DNA of 64,000 nt, taken from Sporosarcina sp. P2 (GTDB taxonomy: Bacteria > Bacillota > Bacilli > Bacillales_A > Planococcaceae). Below the pieces are notes generated by a model, which saw only the letters and a program-made list of their open reading frames with translations, was not told the DNA's origin and did no database searches. The position numbers were made by a program, and so were the translations under genes. Below, one piece after another: positions 27,117 through 35,674 of this stretch (within the stretch, counting starts at the first letter, position 1; every line of letters begins with the position of its first letter). Where the stretch lies: NCBI RefSeq assembly GCF_002743255.1, contig NZ_PDYY01000008.1, forward strand, positions 1 to 64,000. Reading direction: 5' to 3'.

Positions 27117-27905
27117 TTGTGGAAGTGGGAAGCAGAAGGTAAGGCGAAAGGTGTTATCGTTCTTGTACATAACGCATATGAACATCATAGAAGATATGTA
27201 TGGCTCATACAAAAATTTCGAAGTGACGGCTTTCATGTCGTAGCAGGAGATTTACCTGGTCACGGCAAAGAAAATGTTGAAGTGCATGCTGAGGCATTTA
27301 GAGACTACCGTAGATTTATCAAAAAAATGATCCGTAGCGGTTTAGATGATAATTTGCCTGTGTTTTTATTTGGACATGGATTGGGTGCGACGTTCTTACT
27401 TCGTTTATTACAGATGGAACGAATTGATTGTGCAGGAGTCATTTGCACATCGCCTTGGCTACATTTGGAACATCATCCGCCGATCCGTGCGAAAATGTTT
27501 ACAAAATGGTCTCAAACGATGACATTGGATCATGAAATTACGCCTGAACTTCTATCACGCAATCCTGAATTCTTGGAGCAATATGCGGAAGATCCAATGT
27601 ATGTATCCATTGTGACGGGCGGCTGGTACCGCGAGTTACAGACGCTTATGAAATCAGTTATGCAACCTGATCTAATTATCCAGGACGTACCATTATTACT
27701 GCATACGGGGGAAGCGGATCAAATCACCAATACCGATTACACACGCAAGTGGGCATTCGCACAAAATCTATCTGAACTGCAATGGAAACGATGGAAAGAT
27801 GTTGAGCACGATGTCATCCAAGCACCTGAGCAAGAAGGGATCTATTTATATACACTATCATTCATCCATAATGTGCTTCACTCGCTAGGATATATTATCG
27901 AATGA
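27117..27905 (+). CDS. ytpA: YtpA-like alpha/beta hydrolase lacking the Ser nucleophile
   Basis: 262 residues from TTG 27117, giving MWKWEAEGKAKG, which matches the start of YtpA; AAGGAG is 8 bases upstream. The fold elements are present: IVLVHNAYEHHRRY, GDLPGHGK, a TGEADQITN Asp and a VEHDVIQ His. However the nucleophile elbow GHSMGG of lysophospholipase-type relatives reads GHGLGA, with Gly at position 88 in place of Ser. B. subtilis YtpA is linked to lysophospholipid and bacilysocin formation. The DNA reads GGACATGGATTGGGT, so this is not an ambiguity of translation. Either non-enzymatic or using different chemistry. Confidence 0.82.
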   Translation: MWKWEAEGKAKGVIVLVHNAYEHHRRYVWLIQKFRSDGFHVVAGDLPGHGKENVEVHAEAFRDYRRFIKKMIRSGLDDNLPVFLFGHGLGATFLLRLLQMERIDCAGVICTSPWLHLEHHPPIRAKMFTKWSQTMTLDHEITPELLSRNPEFLEQYAEDPMYVSIVTGGWYRELQTLMKSVMQPDLIIQDVPLLLHTGEADQITNTDYTRKWAFAQNLSELQWKRWKDVEHDVIQAPEQEGIYLYTLSFIHNVLHSLGYIIE

Positions 27906-27922
27906 AATAAGGTCGTGAACAT

Positions 27923-28297
27923 ATGAGAGAACGTCTGTACATAGGTGTGGCTGGGGCTTTTGGAGCGAGCACAAGGCTGCTGATCGGTCACCTGTTGATC
28001 GTCAGTGCTTCTTTTCCTATCGCTACATTCTTAGTGAATATGATGGGTACGTTTATACTTTGCTACATAGTGGAACGTGCCCGTCTTTTGGGTAGTCTTA
28101 GCTCTCTAGCAGTGACAGTGATAACTTCAGGATTCCTTGGTGCATTTACGACGTTTTCAGCGGTCAGTGTAGAAACAGTTGAATTACTAAGTGATGGATT
28201 TTTTGGACTTGCTGTTGCCTACGTTTTTAGCAGTTTATTAGGTGGACTAGCTATGGCGGCACTTGGCTTTTCGTTGGCTAGGAGGTTAACGGTATGA
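27923..28297 (+). CDS. crcB1: Fluoride exporter CrcB/FluC, subunit 1
   Basis: 124 residues, four membrane spans. Shows the FluC motifs GAFGASTRLL, FLVNMMGTF (pore Asn) and GFLGAFTTFSAVS (TM3 break with the Thr/Phe track). Overlaps the second crcB gene by 4 bases. Paired genes form antiparallel heterodimeric fluoride channels in many Firmicutes. No fluoride riboswitch is visible in the 17 bases before it. Confidence 0.92.
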   Translation: MRERLYIGVAGAFGASTRLLIGHLLIVSASFPIATFLVNMMGTFILCYIVERARLLGSLSSLAVTVITSGFLGAFTTFSAVSVETVELLSDGFFGLAVAYVFSSLLGGLAMAALGFSLARRLTV

Positions 28298-28635
28298 TCT
28301 GGCATTTCATAGCAGTTGGTTGTGGCGGATTTATAGGGGCGCTATTGCGTTTTGAGGTATCTTCCAAGCTCAATCGAAAACGTATGCCATATGGAACGCT
28401 ACTTGTTAATTCAATTGGAAGCTTCTTCATTGGTTGGATTATAGGTTCAAATCTTTCACTCAGTTGGACGTTGTTCTCTGCAACGGGTGTGGCTGGCGCT
28501 TTAACGACCTATTCTACGTTAATGAAAGAGATTTGGACGTTCTGGGCTGGAGGTCAAAAGCTCCAAGCTATTTGTTATACACTTGTAACGTTCATAGTGG
28601 GGATAGGCTTGGCCTTTTTAGGTTTTAGCTTATAG
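28294..28635 (+). CDS. crcB2: Fluoride exporter CrcB/FluC, subunit 2
   Basis: 113 residues, four membrane spans. GGFIGALLRF, LLVNSIGSFF and GVAGALTTYSTLM match the family; the Thr-Tyr in place of Thr-Phe is a common variation. ATG overlaps the stop of the first subunit, with AGGAGG upstream. Expected to pair with subunit 1. Confidence 0.92.
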   Translation: MIWHFIAVGCGGFIGALLRFEVSSKLNRKRMPYGTLLVNSIGSFFIGWIIGSNLSLSWTLFSATGVAGALTTYSTLMKEIWTFWAGGQKLQAICYTLVTFIVGIGLAFLGFSL

Positions 28636-28648
28636 AAAAGAGGTTCTG

Positions 28649-29389
28649 ATGAGTAAGAAAACGACATCCAAAGTGAAACAAAATAAACGCAAGAAAATGA
28701 TTACATCATTCTTGATTGCTTTAGGGGTTGCGATAGTTGCAATATATTTCCCAGAACTATTTGAGGATGAGGAAAAAGAACCGAGTCGTCAAGGTCTTAT
28801 ACCTGTTGAATTAGTCAAAACAATTGACGGTGATACGATCAAGATTATGTATGAAGGTAAAGAAGAAAATGTAAGGTATCTATTAATTGATACACCAGAA
28901 ACGAACCATCCCCGTCTTGGCAAGCAACCTTACGGGCAGCAAGCTAAAGTGCGTAACCAAGAGCTACTGCAAAAAGGACGTCTTGAAATCGAATTTGATG
29001 TAGGCGGAAAATACGATAAATACGGCAGATTATTAGCGTATATTTACATAGACGGCAAGAGTGTGCAAGAGCAGTTATTGAAAGAGGGATTAGCGAGAGT
29101 CGCTTATGTGTATCCACCTAACACACGGCATCTGGATGCATTTGAAAAAGCGGAGCAACAAGCCAAGAAATCAGGCATAGGGATCTGGACGTTGGAAGAT
29201 TATACAACAGACCGAGGTTTTGATAGTGAGAAATATCCCGCTGATTCTGTGAAGATACCTGTCTATGGTGAAACACAGGATTTTAAGAATTGTACAGAAC
29301 TGCGTAAAGTATATCCGAAGGGCGTTACGAAAGGACACCCTGCATATAAAGAACATCTAGATGGCAATAGTGATGGACAAGCTTGTTAA
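28649..29389 (+). CDS. Secreted/membrane-anchored thermonuclease-like protein with Excalibur domain
   Basis: 246 residues. An N-terminal membrane anchor (about 17-34) follows a basic cytoplasmic start. The SNase fold (about 50-185) keeps IDGDTIKI, the catalytic Arg in VRYLLIDTPE and the second Arg in GRLLAYIYIDGK. The C-terminal 35 residues form an Excalibur calcium-binding motif, DGNSDGQAC, with a paired Cys in FKNCTEL. It should degrade DNA or RNA outside the membrane. Starts 13 bases after crcB2. Confidence 0.9.
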   Translation: MSKKTTSKVKQNKRKKMITSFLIALGVAIVAIYFPELFEDEEKEPSRQGLIPVELVKTIDGDTIKIMYEGKEENVRYLLIDTPETNHPRLGKQPYGQQAKVRNQELLQKGRLEIEFDVGGKYDKYGRLLAYIYIDGKSVQEQLLKEGLARVAYVYPPNTRHLDAFEKAEQQAKKSGIGIWTLEDYTTDRGFDSEKYPADSVKIPVYGETQDFKNCTELRKVYPKGVTKGHPAYKEHLDGNSDGQAC

Positions 29390-29536
29390 GAATAGAAATA
29401 CGAAGTAAGTACAAGGAACGCATTAGCGAACGCTTTCCATTTACCGGTTACGGGCGTAGCATTTTTGTATATACATGTTAATAAAAAAGAATGAAGGCAA
29501 ATCCTGTTTATTAAGGAATTGCCTTCATTCTTTTTT

Positions 29537-30064
29537 TCAAAACACTTCATTATAATCCGTAAACTCCCGCAATGCACGTTCTTCAGCGGGAATGCGAACG
29601 GACAGCATCCAGATGTTTAGTATTAAAAATAGACCCGCTGTGAAGTATGCACTGAATAGTAAAGGTAAGACAATCAGTTCAGTTGTGACAATGACATAGT
29701 TCGGGTGGCGGATCCAGCGGTAAGGTCCTTTTTTCCGTACATTCGCTCCTGGTAGTATGAGAATTTTAGTGTTCCAAAACTTCCCTAATGATAACAGACA
29801 CCAGACACGCAGAACTTGCATCAATAGGAAGACTGCAACAAAGGCACCTGAGAATGGTGATAAGGAACGGTTGAATAACAGAACTTCGATAAGCAAGGAA
29901 ATGAAAAATGCCGTATGCATCAGAACCATCCATTTATAATGGGATGCGCCGATTTCTATTGCGCCTTTACTGCGTATCCACTTTTCATTACGATTAGCGA
30001 CGACTAATTCTACTAATCGTTGCATAACGACGATGATAAAAACAAACAGGAAGAGCCTACCCAT
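29537..30064 (-). CDS. bpsB: Isoprenylcysteine-methyltransferase-like O-methyltransferase (YpbQ/BpsB)
   Basis: 175 residues, about five membrane spans, with the ICMT signature KKGPYRWIRHPNYVIV and a C-terminal RIPAEERAL region. I start at ATG 30064, one base after the stop of bpsA. In B. subtilis BpsB methylates alkylpyrones made by BpsA, giving alkylpyrone methyl ethers; the operon pairing here matches. A frame extension upstream overlaps bpsA and is not used. Confidence 0.88.
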   Translation of the reverse strand: MGRLFLFVFIIVVMQRLVELVVANRNEKWIRSKGAIEIGASHYKWMVLMHTAFFISLLIEVLLFNRSLSPFSGAFVAVFLLMQVLRVWCLLSLGKFWNTKILILPGANVRKKGPYRWIRHPNYVIVTTELIVLPLLFSAYFTAGLFLILNIWMLSVRIPAEERALREFTDYNEVF

Positions 30065-30065
30065 T

Positions 30066-31145
30066 TCACTGCCACTCCAACAACAGTAGTTCTCCACAGA
30101 AGCCTGGACCCAGTGCTGCCATTAACCCGTATTCCCCTTTAGCAGGCTGCTGCTCGATGAAATCCTTGAGTACGTAGAGCACAGTAGGAGACGACATATT
30201 CCCATGATATTGCAATACTTTTTTCGACGTAGCGGTTTGCTCTTGATTCATATCCAAGGCTTTTTGATAAGCATCCAATACTTTTTTACCGCCTGGATGG
30301 GCAACGAAATGCTGTACGTCTTCCATTGACAGATCATGATCTTCTACGAATTGATGCACGAAGGGTCCTAACCAACTCTTGATAACGTTTGGAATACTCT
30401 TTGAAAAGACCACATGCAAGCCATCATTTTTAATGTCCCAGCCCATCACGTCCTCTGAATTGGGCATGAAACGTGAAGATGTTGCACGGATATGCGGCAT
30501 CGGACGAGTGCTTTTAACGGTAGACTGTTCTCCAGAAACAAGTGCACAAGCAACACCATCGGAAAATAATGAAACACCGACCAAGTTACTTTTCGAAACA
30601 TCATCCCGTTGAAACGTTAAGCTGCAAAGCTCTATAGCCAGAACGAGAACATTCGATTCAGGATAAGCTTTACAGTAATCAAAAGCCCGACTCATACCCG
30701 AAGCCCCACCTGCGCAACCAAGACCCCAAATAGGGATACGTTTAATATCATGTCGAAATGGTAATTCATTAATAAGACGGGCATCGATACTTGGTGTGGC
30801 AATACCACTACTTGAAACAAAGAATATCGCGTCTATTTCAGCAGCATTCACCGGACGTTCAAGCGAAGTTGTATTGTTGAGACATTGTTCGACTGCTCGC
30901 TTGCCAAGAGTCACGGCGTGCTGAATGTATAAGTTGTTTTTTGTTTCAAAATCATGTGGCTCCGCATACCATTCCAACGGCATACATACTTGTCGTGAAT
31001 CAATTTCACCGTTTTGGAACACTTTCAACAAGCGATCGATATCTTTAAATGAATCCGAAAATAAAGAGCGGGCAAATGTCATAGCCTCTTCCTGTGGTAA
31101 ATCAACAGGCGGCCTAACGGTACTGACAGATTGAATAATTGGCAT
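30066..31145 (-). CDS. bpsA: Type III polyketide synthase (BpsA, alkylpyrone synthase)
   Basis: 359 residues from ATG 31145, with CGGAGG upstream; a longer frame start has no site. Chalcone-synthase family: catalytic Cys in WGLGCAGGASG (about 144), His in FVAHPGGKKVL and Asn in YHGNMSSPT, then GPGFCGELLLLEW. BpsA condenses long-chain acyl-CoA with malonyl-CoA to alkylpyrones. First gene of a two-gene operon with bpsB. Confidence 0.92.
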   Translation of the reverse strand: MPIIQSVSTVRPPVDLPQEEAMTFARSLFSDSFKDIDRLLKVFQNGEIDSRQVCMPLEWYAEPHDFETKNNLYIQHAVTLGKRAVEQCLNNTTSLERPVNAAEIDAIFFVSSSGIATPSIDARLINELPFRHDIKRIPIWGLGCAGGASGMSRAFDYCKAYPESNVLVLAIELCSLTFQRDDVSKSNLVGVSLFSDGVACALVSGEQSTVKSTRPMPHIRATSSRFMPNSEDVMGWDIKNDGLHVVFSKSIPNVIKSWLGPFVHQFVEDHDLSMEDVQHFVAHPGGKKVLDAYQKALDMNQEQTATSKKVLQYHGNMSSPTVLYVLKDFIEQQPAKGEYGLMAALGPGFCGELLLLEWQ

Positions 31146-31489
31146 AGGGTTACCTCCGATAAAATTAATAGCGTGCGCGAGCAGTAAATTATGGCGTAGC
31201 TTCTTGTAAACTATATGCAATAGAAGAGAAGGACTTGTCTTAAAGATAGAATTAAGTATAGTAGATTAATATCCTATTACATCTGGCAGTACTTCGACCA
31301 TCCAAAATGGATCGGGCGTTGTCATGCTATCCCACTATTCCCCTTTTAAGGTAGCAGAAAACTATAAAGTGTTAGATGCGTTGTGCAACCACTAAGGAAT
31401 CATGCCTGTTTCTATTACGTATCACTTTTATGGTAAACAAAAATCGTATAAACTGATTATGCAAGAAATTTTGAAAGGGGAGATAAGTT
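31146..31489. other. Intergenic stretch holding a pseudogene remnant
   Basis: Contains the bpsA upstream region at its left, the oxidoreductase remnant at 31270-31395, and the promoter region of the cupin gene at its right. Nothing else identified. Confidence 0.5.
31270..31395 (+). pseudogene. Remnant of a luciferase-like (LLM) flavin oxidoreductase gene
   Basis: A short frame without start or ribosome binding site encodes GSGVVMLSHYSPFKVAENYK followed by VLDAL. This closely resembles the LLM-family segment GSGGVMLPHYSPYKVAE that precedes the NRIDLGLGRAPG part. Stops flank it on both sides and the rest of the roughly 330-residue family is absent, so the gene has mostly been lost. Confidence 0.6.
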
Positions 31490-31789
31490 ATGAATGTAAT
31501 CGATACTAAGAATCAGCTAACTGAGAAGAAAAAACATATTGAAAAAGTGGCGGATGTCGACAATGCAATCTTGATGAATATTCAATTGCGTGCAGGTGAG
31601 GAAGTGGCAGAGCATGATGCGAATAAAGAAGTATTCATCATTGTGCGAAAAGGAAAAGTACGATTCACAGTGGAAGGCGAGGCGATTGATGTAACGCCAG
31701 ACAATGTCTTGCATATGGTGCCGCTAGAAAGACATAGTTTGCATGCGGTAGAGGATTCAGACGTTTTAGTTATTCAAGTAAAGCCGTGA
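31490..31789 (+). CDS. Cupin-domain protein
   Basis: 99 residues, single small cupin barrel. Motif 1 is weakened: GEEVAEHDANKEVFIIVRKG has one His and a Glu. Motif 2 reads VPLERHSLHAVED. A metal site is plausible through His, Glu and His, but the substrate is unknown. GGGGAGAT site before ATG. Alone between a remnant and a convergent gene. Confidence 0.8.
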   Translation: MNVIDTKNQLTEKKKHIEKVADVDNAILMNIQLRAGEEVAEHDANKEVFIIVRKGKVRFTVEGEAIDVTPDNVLHMVPLERHSLHAVEDSDVLVIQVKP

Positions 31790-31848
31790 AGATAATAAAC
31801 AGAGACCGCAAGTAGTACTTGTAGTCTCTGTTTATTATGTAGACTAAT

Positions 31849-32292
31849 TTAAGGCTGAATTGTTTTACATAATTCACGCAAACTGGAAACGAATCCTTCA
31901 TTCTGTTCAGCAGTTCGTTTTTTGGGGCCGCGTAAACGACCTCCTGCTCGGCGGATTTTCTGTGCTTTATGACGTGCTGCAAGTAATTGATCAATATTGT
32001 CATTTGTATACCATCTACCGTTCTGATCAAGAGGCAAACCTTGTTTCGCCAACGCCATAGCAGCCAATCCATAGTCTTGAGTGACGACGATATCCCCCTT
32101 TTTTATACGGTTCACTAATACAAAATCGACTGCGTCGGCACCTTTAGAAACAGTAATCGTCTCAGCGCCTTCCCGATGCATTTCATGTGCAGTGTCACAT
32201 ATTAATACACAAGGTAGGCCGTATTCTTTCGCAATTCCGATCGTTTCATTAATTACCGGACAGCCATCTGCATCCACTAAAATCATTGTCAC
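31849..32292 (-). CDS. UPF0178 (YaiI/YqxD, DUF188) family protein
   Basis: 147 residues. Opens with ILVDADGCPVINE, a NYN/PIN-like acidic motif, and contains GDIVVTQDYGLAAMAL and a Lys/Arg-rich RRAGGRLRGPKKRT. Family members look nuclease-like but no role is established. Single gene with a hairpin-like end near 31800-31840. Confidence 0.9.
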   Translation of the reverse strand: MTMILVDADGCPVINETIGIAKEYGLPCVLICDTAHEMHREGAETITVSKGADAVDFVLVNRIKKGDIVVTQDYGLAAMALAKQGLPLDQNGRWYTNDNIDQLLAARHKAQKIRRAGGRLRGPKKRTAEQNEGFVSSLRELCKTIQP

Positions 32293-32380
32293 GTTATCCC
32301 TCTCCTCCTACTTCTCTTTGTAGGTTTAGTATAGCAAATATCGGGAAAGATAAGTAAAAACATGAGGTTGAGGTGATGAA

Positions 32381-32617
32381 GTGGCTGATTTATCAAAAGA
32401 ACAACAGACAACTGCAGAACAACGTGAGCAATATGGACGTGAAATGGATGCAAAGAATGCTGCCATGGAGAACGTAGAAGTGCCGCTTGAAAACAGAGTA
32501 TTGGCAGATCACGAAATTCCACCACCGTTAACAGAAGAAGAAGTTAGAGCTAAGGTCGGTAATCATAACTACCGAAATGCGACTGAGGATATCGCACCCA
32601 CATCAATAGGTAGCTAA
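32381..32617 (+). CDS. Hypothetical protein, hydrophilic
   Basis: 78 residues from GTG with GAGGTGATG upstream. Very rich in Glu, Gln and Asn, likely extended or partly disordered, with PPPLTEEEVRAKVGNHNY near the C-terminus. Family not recognised. Followed by a terminator. Confidence 0.65.
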   Translation: MADLSKEQQTTAEQREQYGREMDAKNAAMENVEVPLENRVLADHEIPPPLTEEEVRAKVGNHNYRNATEDIAPTSIGS

Positions 32618-32636
32618 TAAATTCATGCAAAATACT

Positions 32637-32662
32637 AGGGACATCACGGATGTTCCTTTTTT
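32637..32662 (+). terminator. Terminator after the hydrophilic hypothetical gene
   Basis: 8-bp stem GGGACATC with one G-U pair, 3-base loop and six Ts. Confidence 0.85.
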
Positions 32663-32742
32663 GCGTTAACCGTTATTAATGAAACTAACCTGTTAGGCAA
32701 ATCGTATGTATACGATACAACTACATAACGGAGTGATGAAAA

Positions 32743-32898
32743 ATGAATGAAGGATATTTCGTAGGATGGGGTACATTAGCTTTAATCAATGCCGTATTGG
32801 CTCAGGGGAAAAACAGAAGTGGATTGAACTGGTTTATACTTTCTTTATTTTTAGGACCGCTGGCCACTCTCTTCTTAGCTCTATCAGGTAAAAAGTGA
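32743..32898 (+). CDS. Small membrane protein, 51 residues
   Basis: MNEGYFVGWGTLALINAVLA, then a Gly-Lys-Asn-Arg loop, then a second span WFILSLFLGPLATLFLAL. ATG has CGGAGTGATG upstream at about 8 bases. This two-helix pattern with a GP in the second helix is common among small Firmicute membrane proteins. Function unknown. It precedes the M17 aminopeptidase gene by 45 bases. Confidence 0.65.
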   Translation: MNEGYFVGWGTLALINAVLAQGKNRSGLNWFILSLFLGPLATLFLALSGKK

Positions 32899-32943
32899 TA
32901 AACTATTTAGGAAACCGAAATAGTGAAGGGAGCGATTATAGCT

Positions 32944-34311
32944 ATGCAAATTAATGTAGAAATTTTATTCTCAACTGATGGACAAATAACGAAGAACCTT
33001 TTGGTGAAGCAATTTGTCGACAATCAAGCTGGAGAATTTTCCACGTTTGTACATGATGGAAAACAGTTAGTCGTTATAAAAAATAAAGAATGGAAAACAG
33101 TAGATGCAATTCGCAGTATTGCAGGTGAAATCTCTCGCAAGCTCGCGGCACAAAAGGTACATTCTGCATCGATTCAAGCAGATCAGCTAGCGCAAAAATG
33201 GTCGTCTGTAGACGAAGCAGTCACGGCATTCGTTGAAGGGTGGCACCTTGGCGCCTATAACTTTGATCTCTACCAATCTAAAAAGGCGGATCCTGTCACT
33301 ACGTTAGATGTAAAAGGTGCAGATCAAGCAGCAGTCAAATCAGGAGAAGTACGTGCTGCCGCTATGGCGTTTTCTCGGGATTTGATGAATGAACTTTCTG
33401 ATGTATTGAACCCAGAGACATATCCAGAAGTATTAAAAGACCATTTCATAGGAACAAAAGTGAAAATCAATGTACTAGGTAAAAAAGAAATCGAAGAACA
33501 CGAAATGAACGGCGTATTAACAGTTTGCCGTGGCAGTAAGTATGAGCCTTCATTCGTTGAGATGACTTTGCAGACAGATGCGTCAAAACCACTCGTGGCT
33601 CTTGTCGGAAAAGGCGTAACGTACGATTCAGGCGGTATTAGCTTGAAGGGCGGACGCGATGACAGTGACATGCGTATGGATATGGGCGGTTCAGCAGCTG
33701 TCAGCGGTGCATTATCACTACTAGCTCATTCAGATGCAAAAGTAAATGTAGTCGTGCTGATTCCAATGGTTGAAAATACACCTGGACCCGACGCTGTAAT
33801 GCCGGGCGAAGTGATTCAATATAAGAACGGCATCAGTGTACAAGTCGGTAATACAGATGCAGAAGGACGTTTGATTTTGGCTGATGGATTAATTCGAGCA
33901 GGAGAATTACATGCCGATTACACAGTCGATATCGCTACATTGACCGGAGCGGTTGTAGCTGCTCTAGGTACAGAAGTCGGTGGAGTCTTTGGTGATGAGG
34001 AGTTGTCTTATAAACTGAAGAAAATCGGCGATCAAAACGGCGACTTCGTTTGGCCACTTCCGCTAGTGGATGAATATGAGGAATCACTTGACAGCGCCTA
34101 TGCGGATTGCAATAATATTAGTTCTTTAACTGTGGCAGGTTCGATCACGGCTGGTCTCTTCTTGCGTAAGTTCGCTCCGAAGAATAACTGGTTGCATGTG
34201 GACATGGCAGGTGTCATGGATAAGCAGAAATCGAAGGGGTATTACACAAAATCTGCAACAGGCTATGGAGCACGTTTGCTTGCGGATTATACAGTGTCAT
34301 TGACTAAATAA
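32944..34311 (+). CDS. pepA: M17 leucyl aminopeptidase family protein
   Basis: 455 residues. The catalytic half has all M17 landmarks: GKGVTYDSGGISLKGG (metal-binding Lys and Asp), MRMDMGGSAAVSGA, IPMVENTPGPDAVMPGE, NTDAEGRLILADGL (metal ligands and catalytic Arg) and IATLTGAVVAALG. It removes N-terminal residues from peptides and uses two divalent metal ions. I start at ATG 32944 with AAGGGAG upstream; a GTG at 32923 overlaps that site. Ends in a strong terminator. Confidence 0.92.
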   Translation: MQINVEILFSTDGQITKNLLVKQFVDNQAGEFSTFVHDGKQLVVIKNKEWKTVDAIRSIAGEISRKLAAQKVHSASIQADQLAQKWSSVDEAVTAFVEGWHLGAYNFDLYQSKKADPVTTLDVKGADQAAVKSGEVRAAAMAFSRDLMNELSDVLNPETYPEVLKDHFIGTKVKINVLGKKEIEEHEMNGVLTVCRGSKYEPSFVEMTLQTDASKPLVALVGKGVTYDSGGISLKGGRDDSDMRMDMGGSAAVSGALSLLAHSDAKVNVVVLIPMVENTPGPDAVMPGEVIQYKNGISVQVGNTDAEGRLILADGLIRAGELHADYTVDIATLTGAVVAALGTEVGGVFGDEELSYKLKKIGDQNGDFVWPLPLVDEYEESLDSAYADCNNISSLTVAGSITAGLFLRKFAPKNNWLHVDMAGVMDKQKSKGYYTKSATGYGARLLADYTVSLTK

Positions 34312-34318
34312 GTAATAT

Positions 34319-34352
34319 TTAAAAGGATGTCCTAACTGGGCATCCTTTTTTG
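34319..34352 (+). terminator. Terminator of the M17 aminopeptidase gene
   Basis: 9-bp stem AAAAGGATG with T-run. Confidence 0.9.
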
Positions 34353-34589
34353 TGTTGGTTGGGAGTATTGGAAGAGGAGCGCTAAATAGTGTCTGCGAGG
34401 GGATGGAAGCTCCAGTTGGCGGACGCTTCCATCCTAATTATTGAGTGGTGGTACTTAGATCACTCACTGAAACTAATATGTAAGTTATTATTGTGTCTAA
34501 ACTTATTTGAGTTCAAGTTCAAAATAGTTTACAATTCTAAATTCTATGCACAGCAAAAAGTATCATACACCCGCATTGCAAGGGATTGG

Positions 34590-34655
34590 CGCGTAGGGCA
34601 GCTTTTGCGAGTGAAAGTGAAGTATTAGGATAACATCTTTGCACTCAATCTTCAT
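34590..34655 (-). repeat. GC-rich interspersed repeat, diverged partial copy 2
   Basis: Read on the minus strand it gives GAGTGCAAAGATGT...CCTAA...CTTC...CTTT...ACTCGCAAAAGC, as in copy 1 at 26015-26070. Differences are scattered substitutions, so this copy looks old. A third related piece with GCGTCCGCC-like bases lies at 34385-34435. Confidence 0.6.
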
Positions 34656-34712
34656 CCCAACACTTACCCATTCTCTCTATCTACAATCTGCAAATCATGT
34701 AATTAAGAACAA

Positions 34713-34757
34713 AAAAGTGATCGAAGTCATAAAACCACGACTTCGATCACTTCTTTT
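34713..34757. terminator. Bidirectional terminator
   Basis: Stem of about 15 bp, arms AAGTGATCGAAGTC and its complement, A-run before and T-run after. It serves the small membrane protein gene on the minus strand. Confidence 0.88.
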
Positions 34758-34764
34758 CAAAGAC

Positions 34765-34968
34765 TCATAAAAACAAAGCAGGGGAGGCGATTCCTGAGAG
34801 GATGATTAGCAAGGATACCGACGCAATAATGGCTGGCTTCATAAATGCAGGCTCTTCCTGCACGAGCTCCTTGATCGCATAAATTATAGAAATAACAAAA
34901 ACGAACGGCCAGACGAACCATGTCCATAAATAGAGAACACTCAAAAGCTTCATAATACTAATAAACAT
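34765..34968 (-). CDS. Small two-helix membrane protein
   Basis: 67 residues from ATG 34968, 8 bases after AAGGAG. Two hydrophobic spans (about 5-30 and 44-64) around an acidic loop KELVQEEPAFMKP. Family not recognised. Single gene between terminator and a membrane protein gene on the same strand, 184 bases further upstream. Confidence 0.6.
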   Translation of the reverse strand: MFISIMKLLSVLYLWTWFVWPFVFVISIIYAIKELVQEEPAFMKPAIIASVSLLIILSGIASPALFL

Positions 34969-35160
34969 AGACTTCACTCCTTGGATAGTAATAAGAGCTC
35001 CTGTATAAAAGAATGACGCGATAGATAAATGCTCTGATACTTTTGTTTCCCCTATTTTACAAAATTCACACTCTTCTAATAAAAATTATAAGTAGAATAT
35101 CCAAGTCAGTAAAAACTATTACACTTTCTTTACTGTTTTCGTATATTTGAACGAATGGGA

Positions 35161-35583
35161 TTATTTCTCTTTATTTGTTGAAATGTTATTATGAGGAGGC
35201 AATAAGAGAAAAGTGTGAAAATAAATATTCGCCGCCATGAGACCAACACCGGCATATAAGACAATCAGCGACGCTGAATTCAGTCCGGGCAGTAGAATTA
35301 GAGGGAATAGTGCACCAATTAGAAGACCAGCCACTGAATAAAAAACTAGCTTCTTTACATACTGCAATCTTTTATTTTTCATTAATTTATCAATCATGAT
35401 AGATAAGGGAATTCCAATCAGTAAAAAGATTGGCCCTGCGTATAACATAACGAATATCATTGTTTCAGCGAACCCAAAATAATAGGTATTCGGTTCGCGC
35501 TGTGATTCAGGTACATAGGAAATGGCTGAATAAATAATTGCGAATAAGATAGCGGCTATAACCGCTGATATAAAACGTTTCAT
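35161..35583 (-). CDS. Hypothetical membrane protein, four spans
   Basis: 140 residues with spans at about 5-22, 38-60, 77-98 and 104-126, separated by a basic loop DKLMKNKRLQYVKK. GGAGGTAC site before ATG. I cannot place it in a family; no catalytic or ligand motif is visible. Confidence 0.65.
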   Translation of the reverse strand: MKRFISAVIAAILFAIIYSAISYVPESQREPNTYYFGFAETMIFVMLYAGPIFLLIGIPLSIMIDKLMKNKRLQYVKKLVFYSVAGLLIGALFPLILLPGLNSASLIVLYAGVGLMAANIYFHTFLLLPPHNNISTNKEK

Positions 35584-35674
35584 AATCGTACCTCCAATCT
35601 GTCTTTATCATATTTCAGAAAATAGTTATACACAATGAAAAAGACGAGTGAGAGAAAAACTCACTCGTCTTTCA

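Larger units (their letters stand above)
34353..34764. other. Intergenic stretch with diverged repeat segments
   Basis: A segment at about 34385-34435 carries GGCGGACGCTTCC. Another at 34590-34655 is a diverged inverted copy of the left part of the repeat at 25999-26195. The remainder is A/T-rich with no supported gene. A bidirectional hairpin (34713-34757) closes the stretch. Confidence 0.55.

Noticed and set aside
27890-27923. Fluoride riboswitch upstream of crcB1
   Set aside because: Only 17 bases separate the gene from its upstream neighbour and the conserved core is absent.
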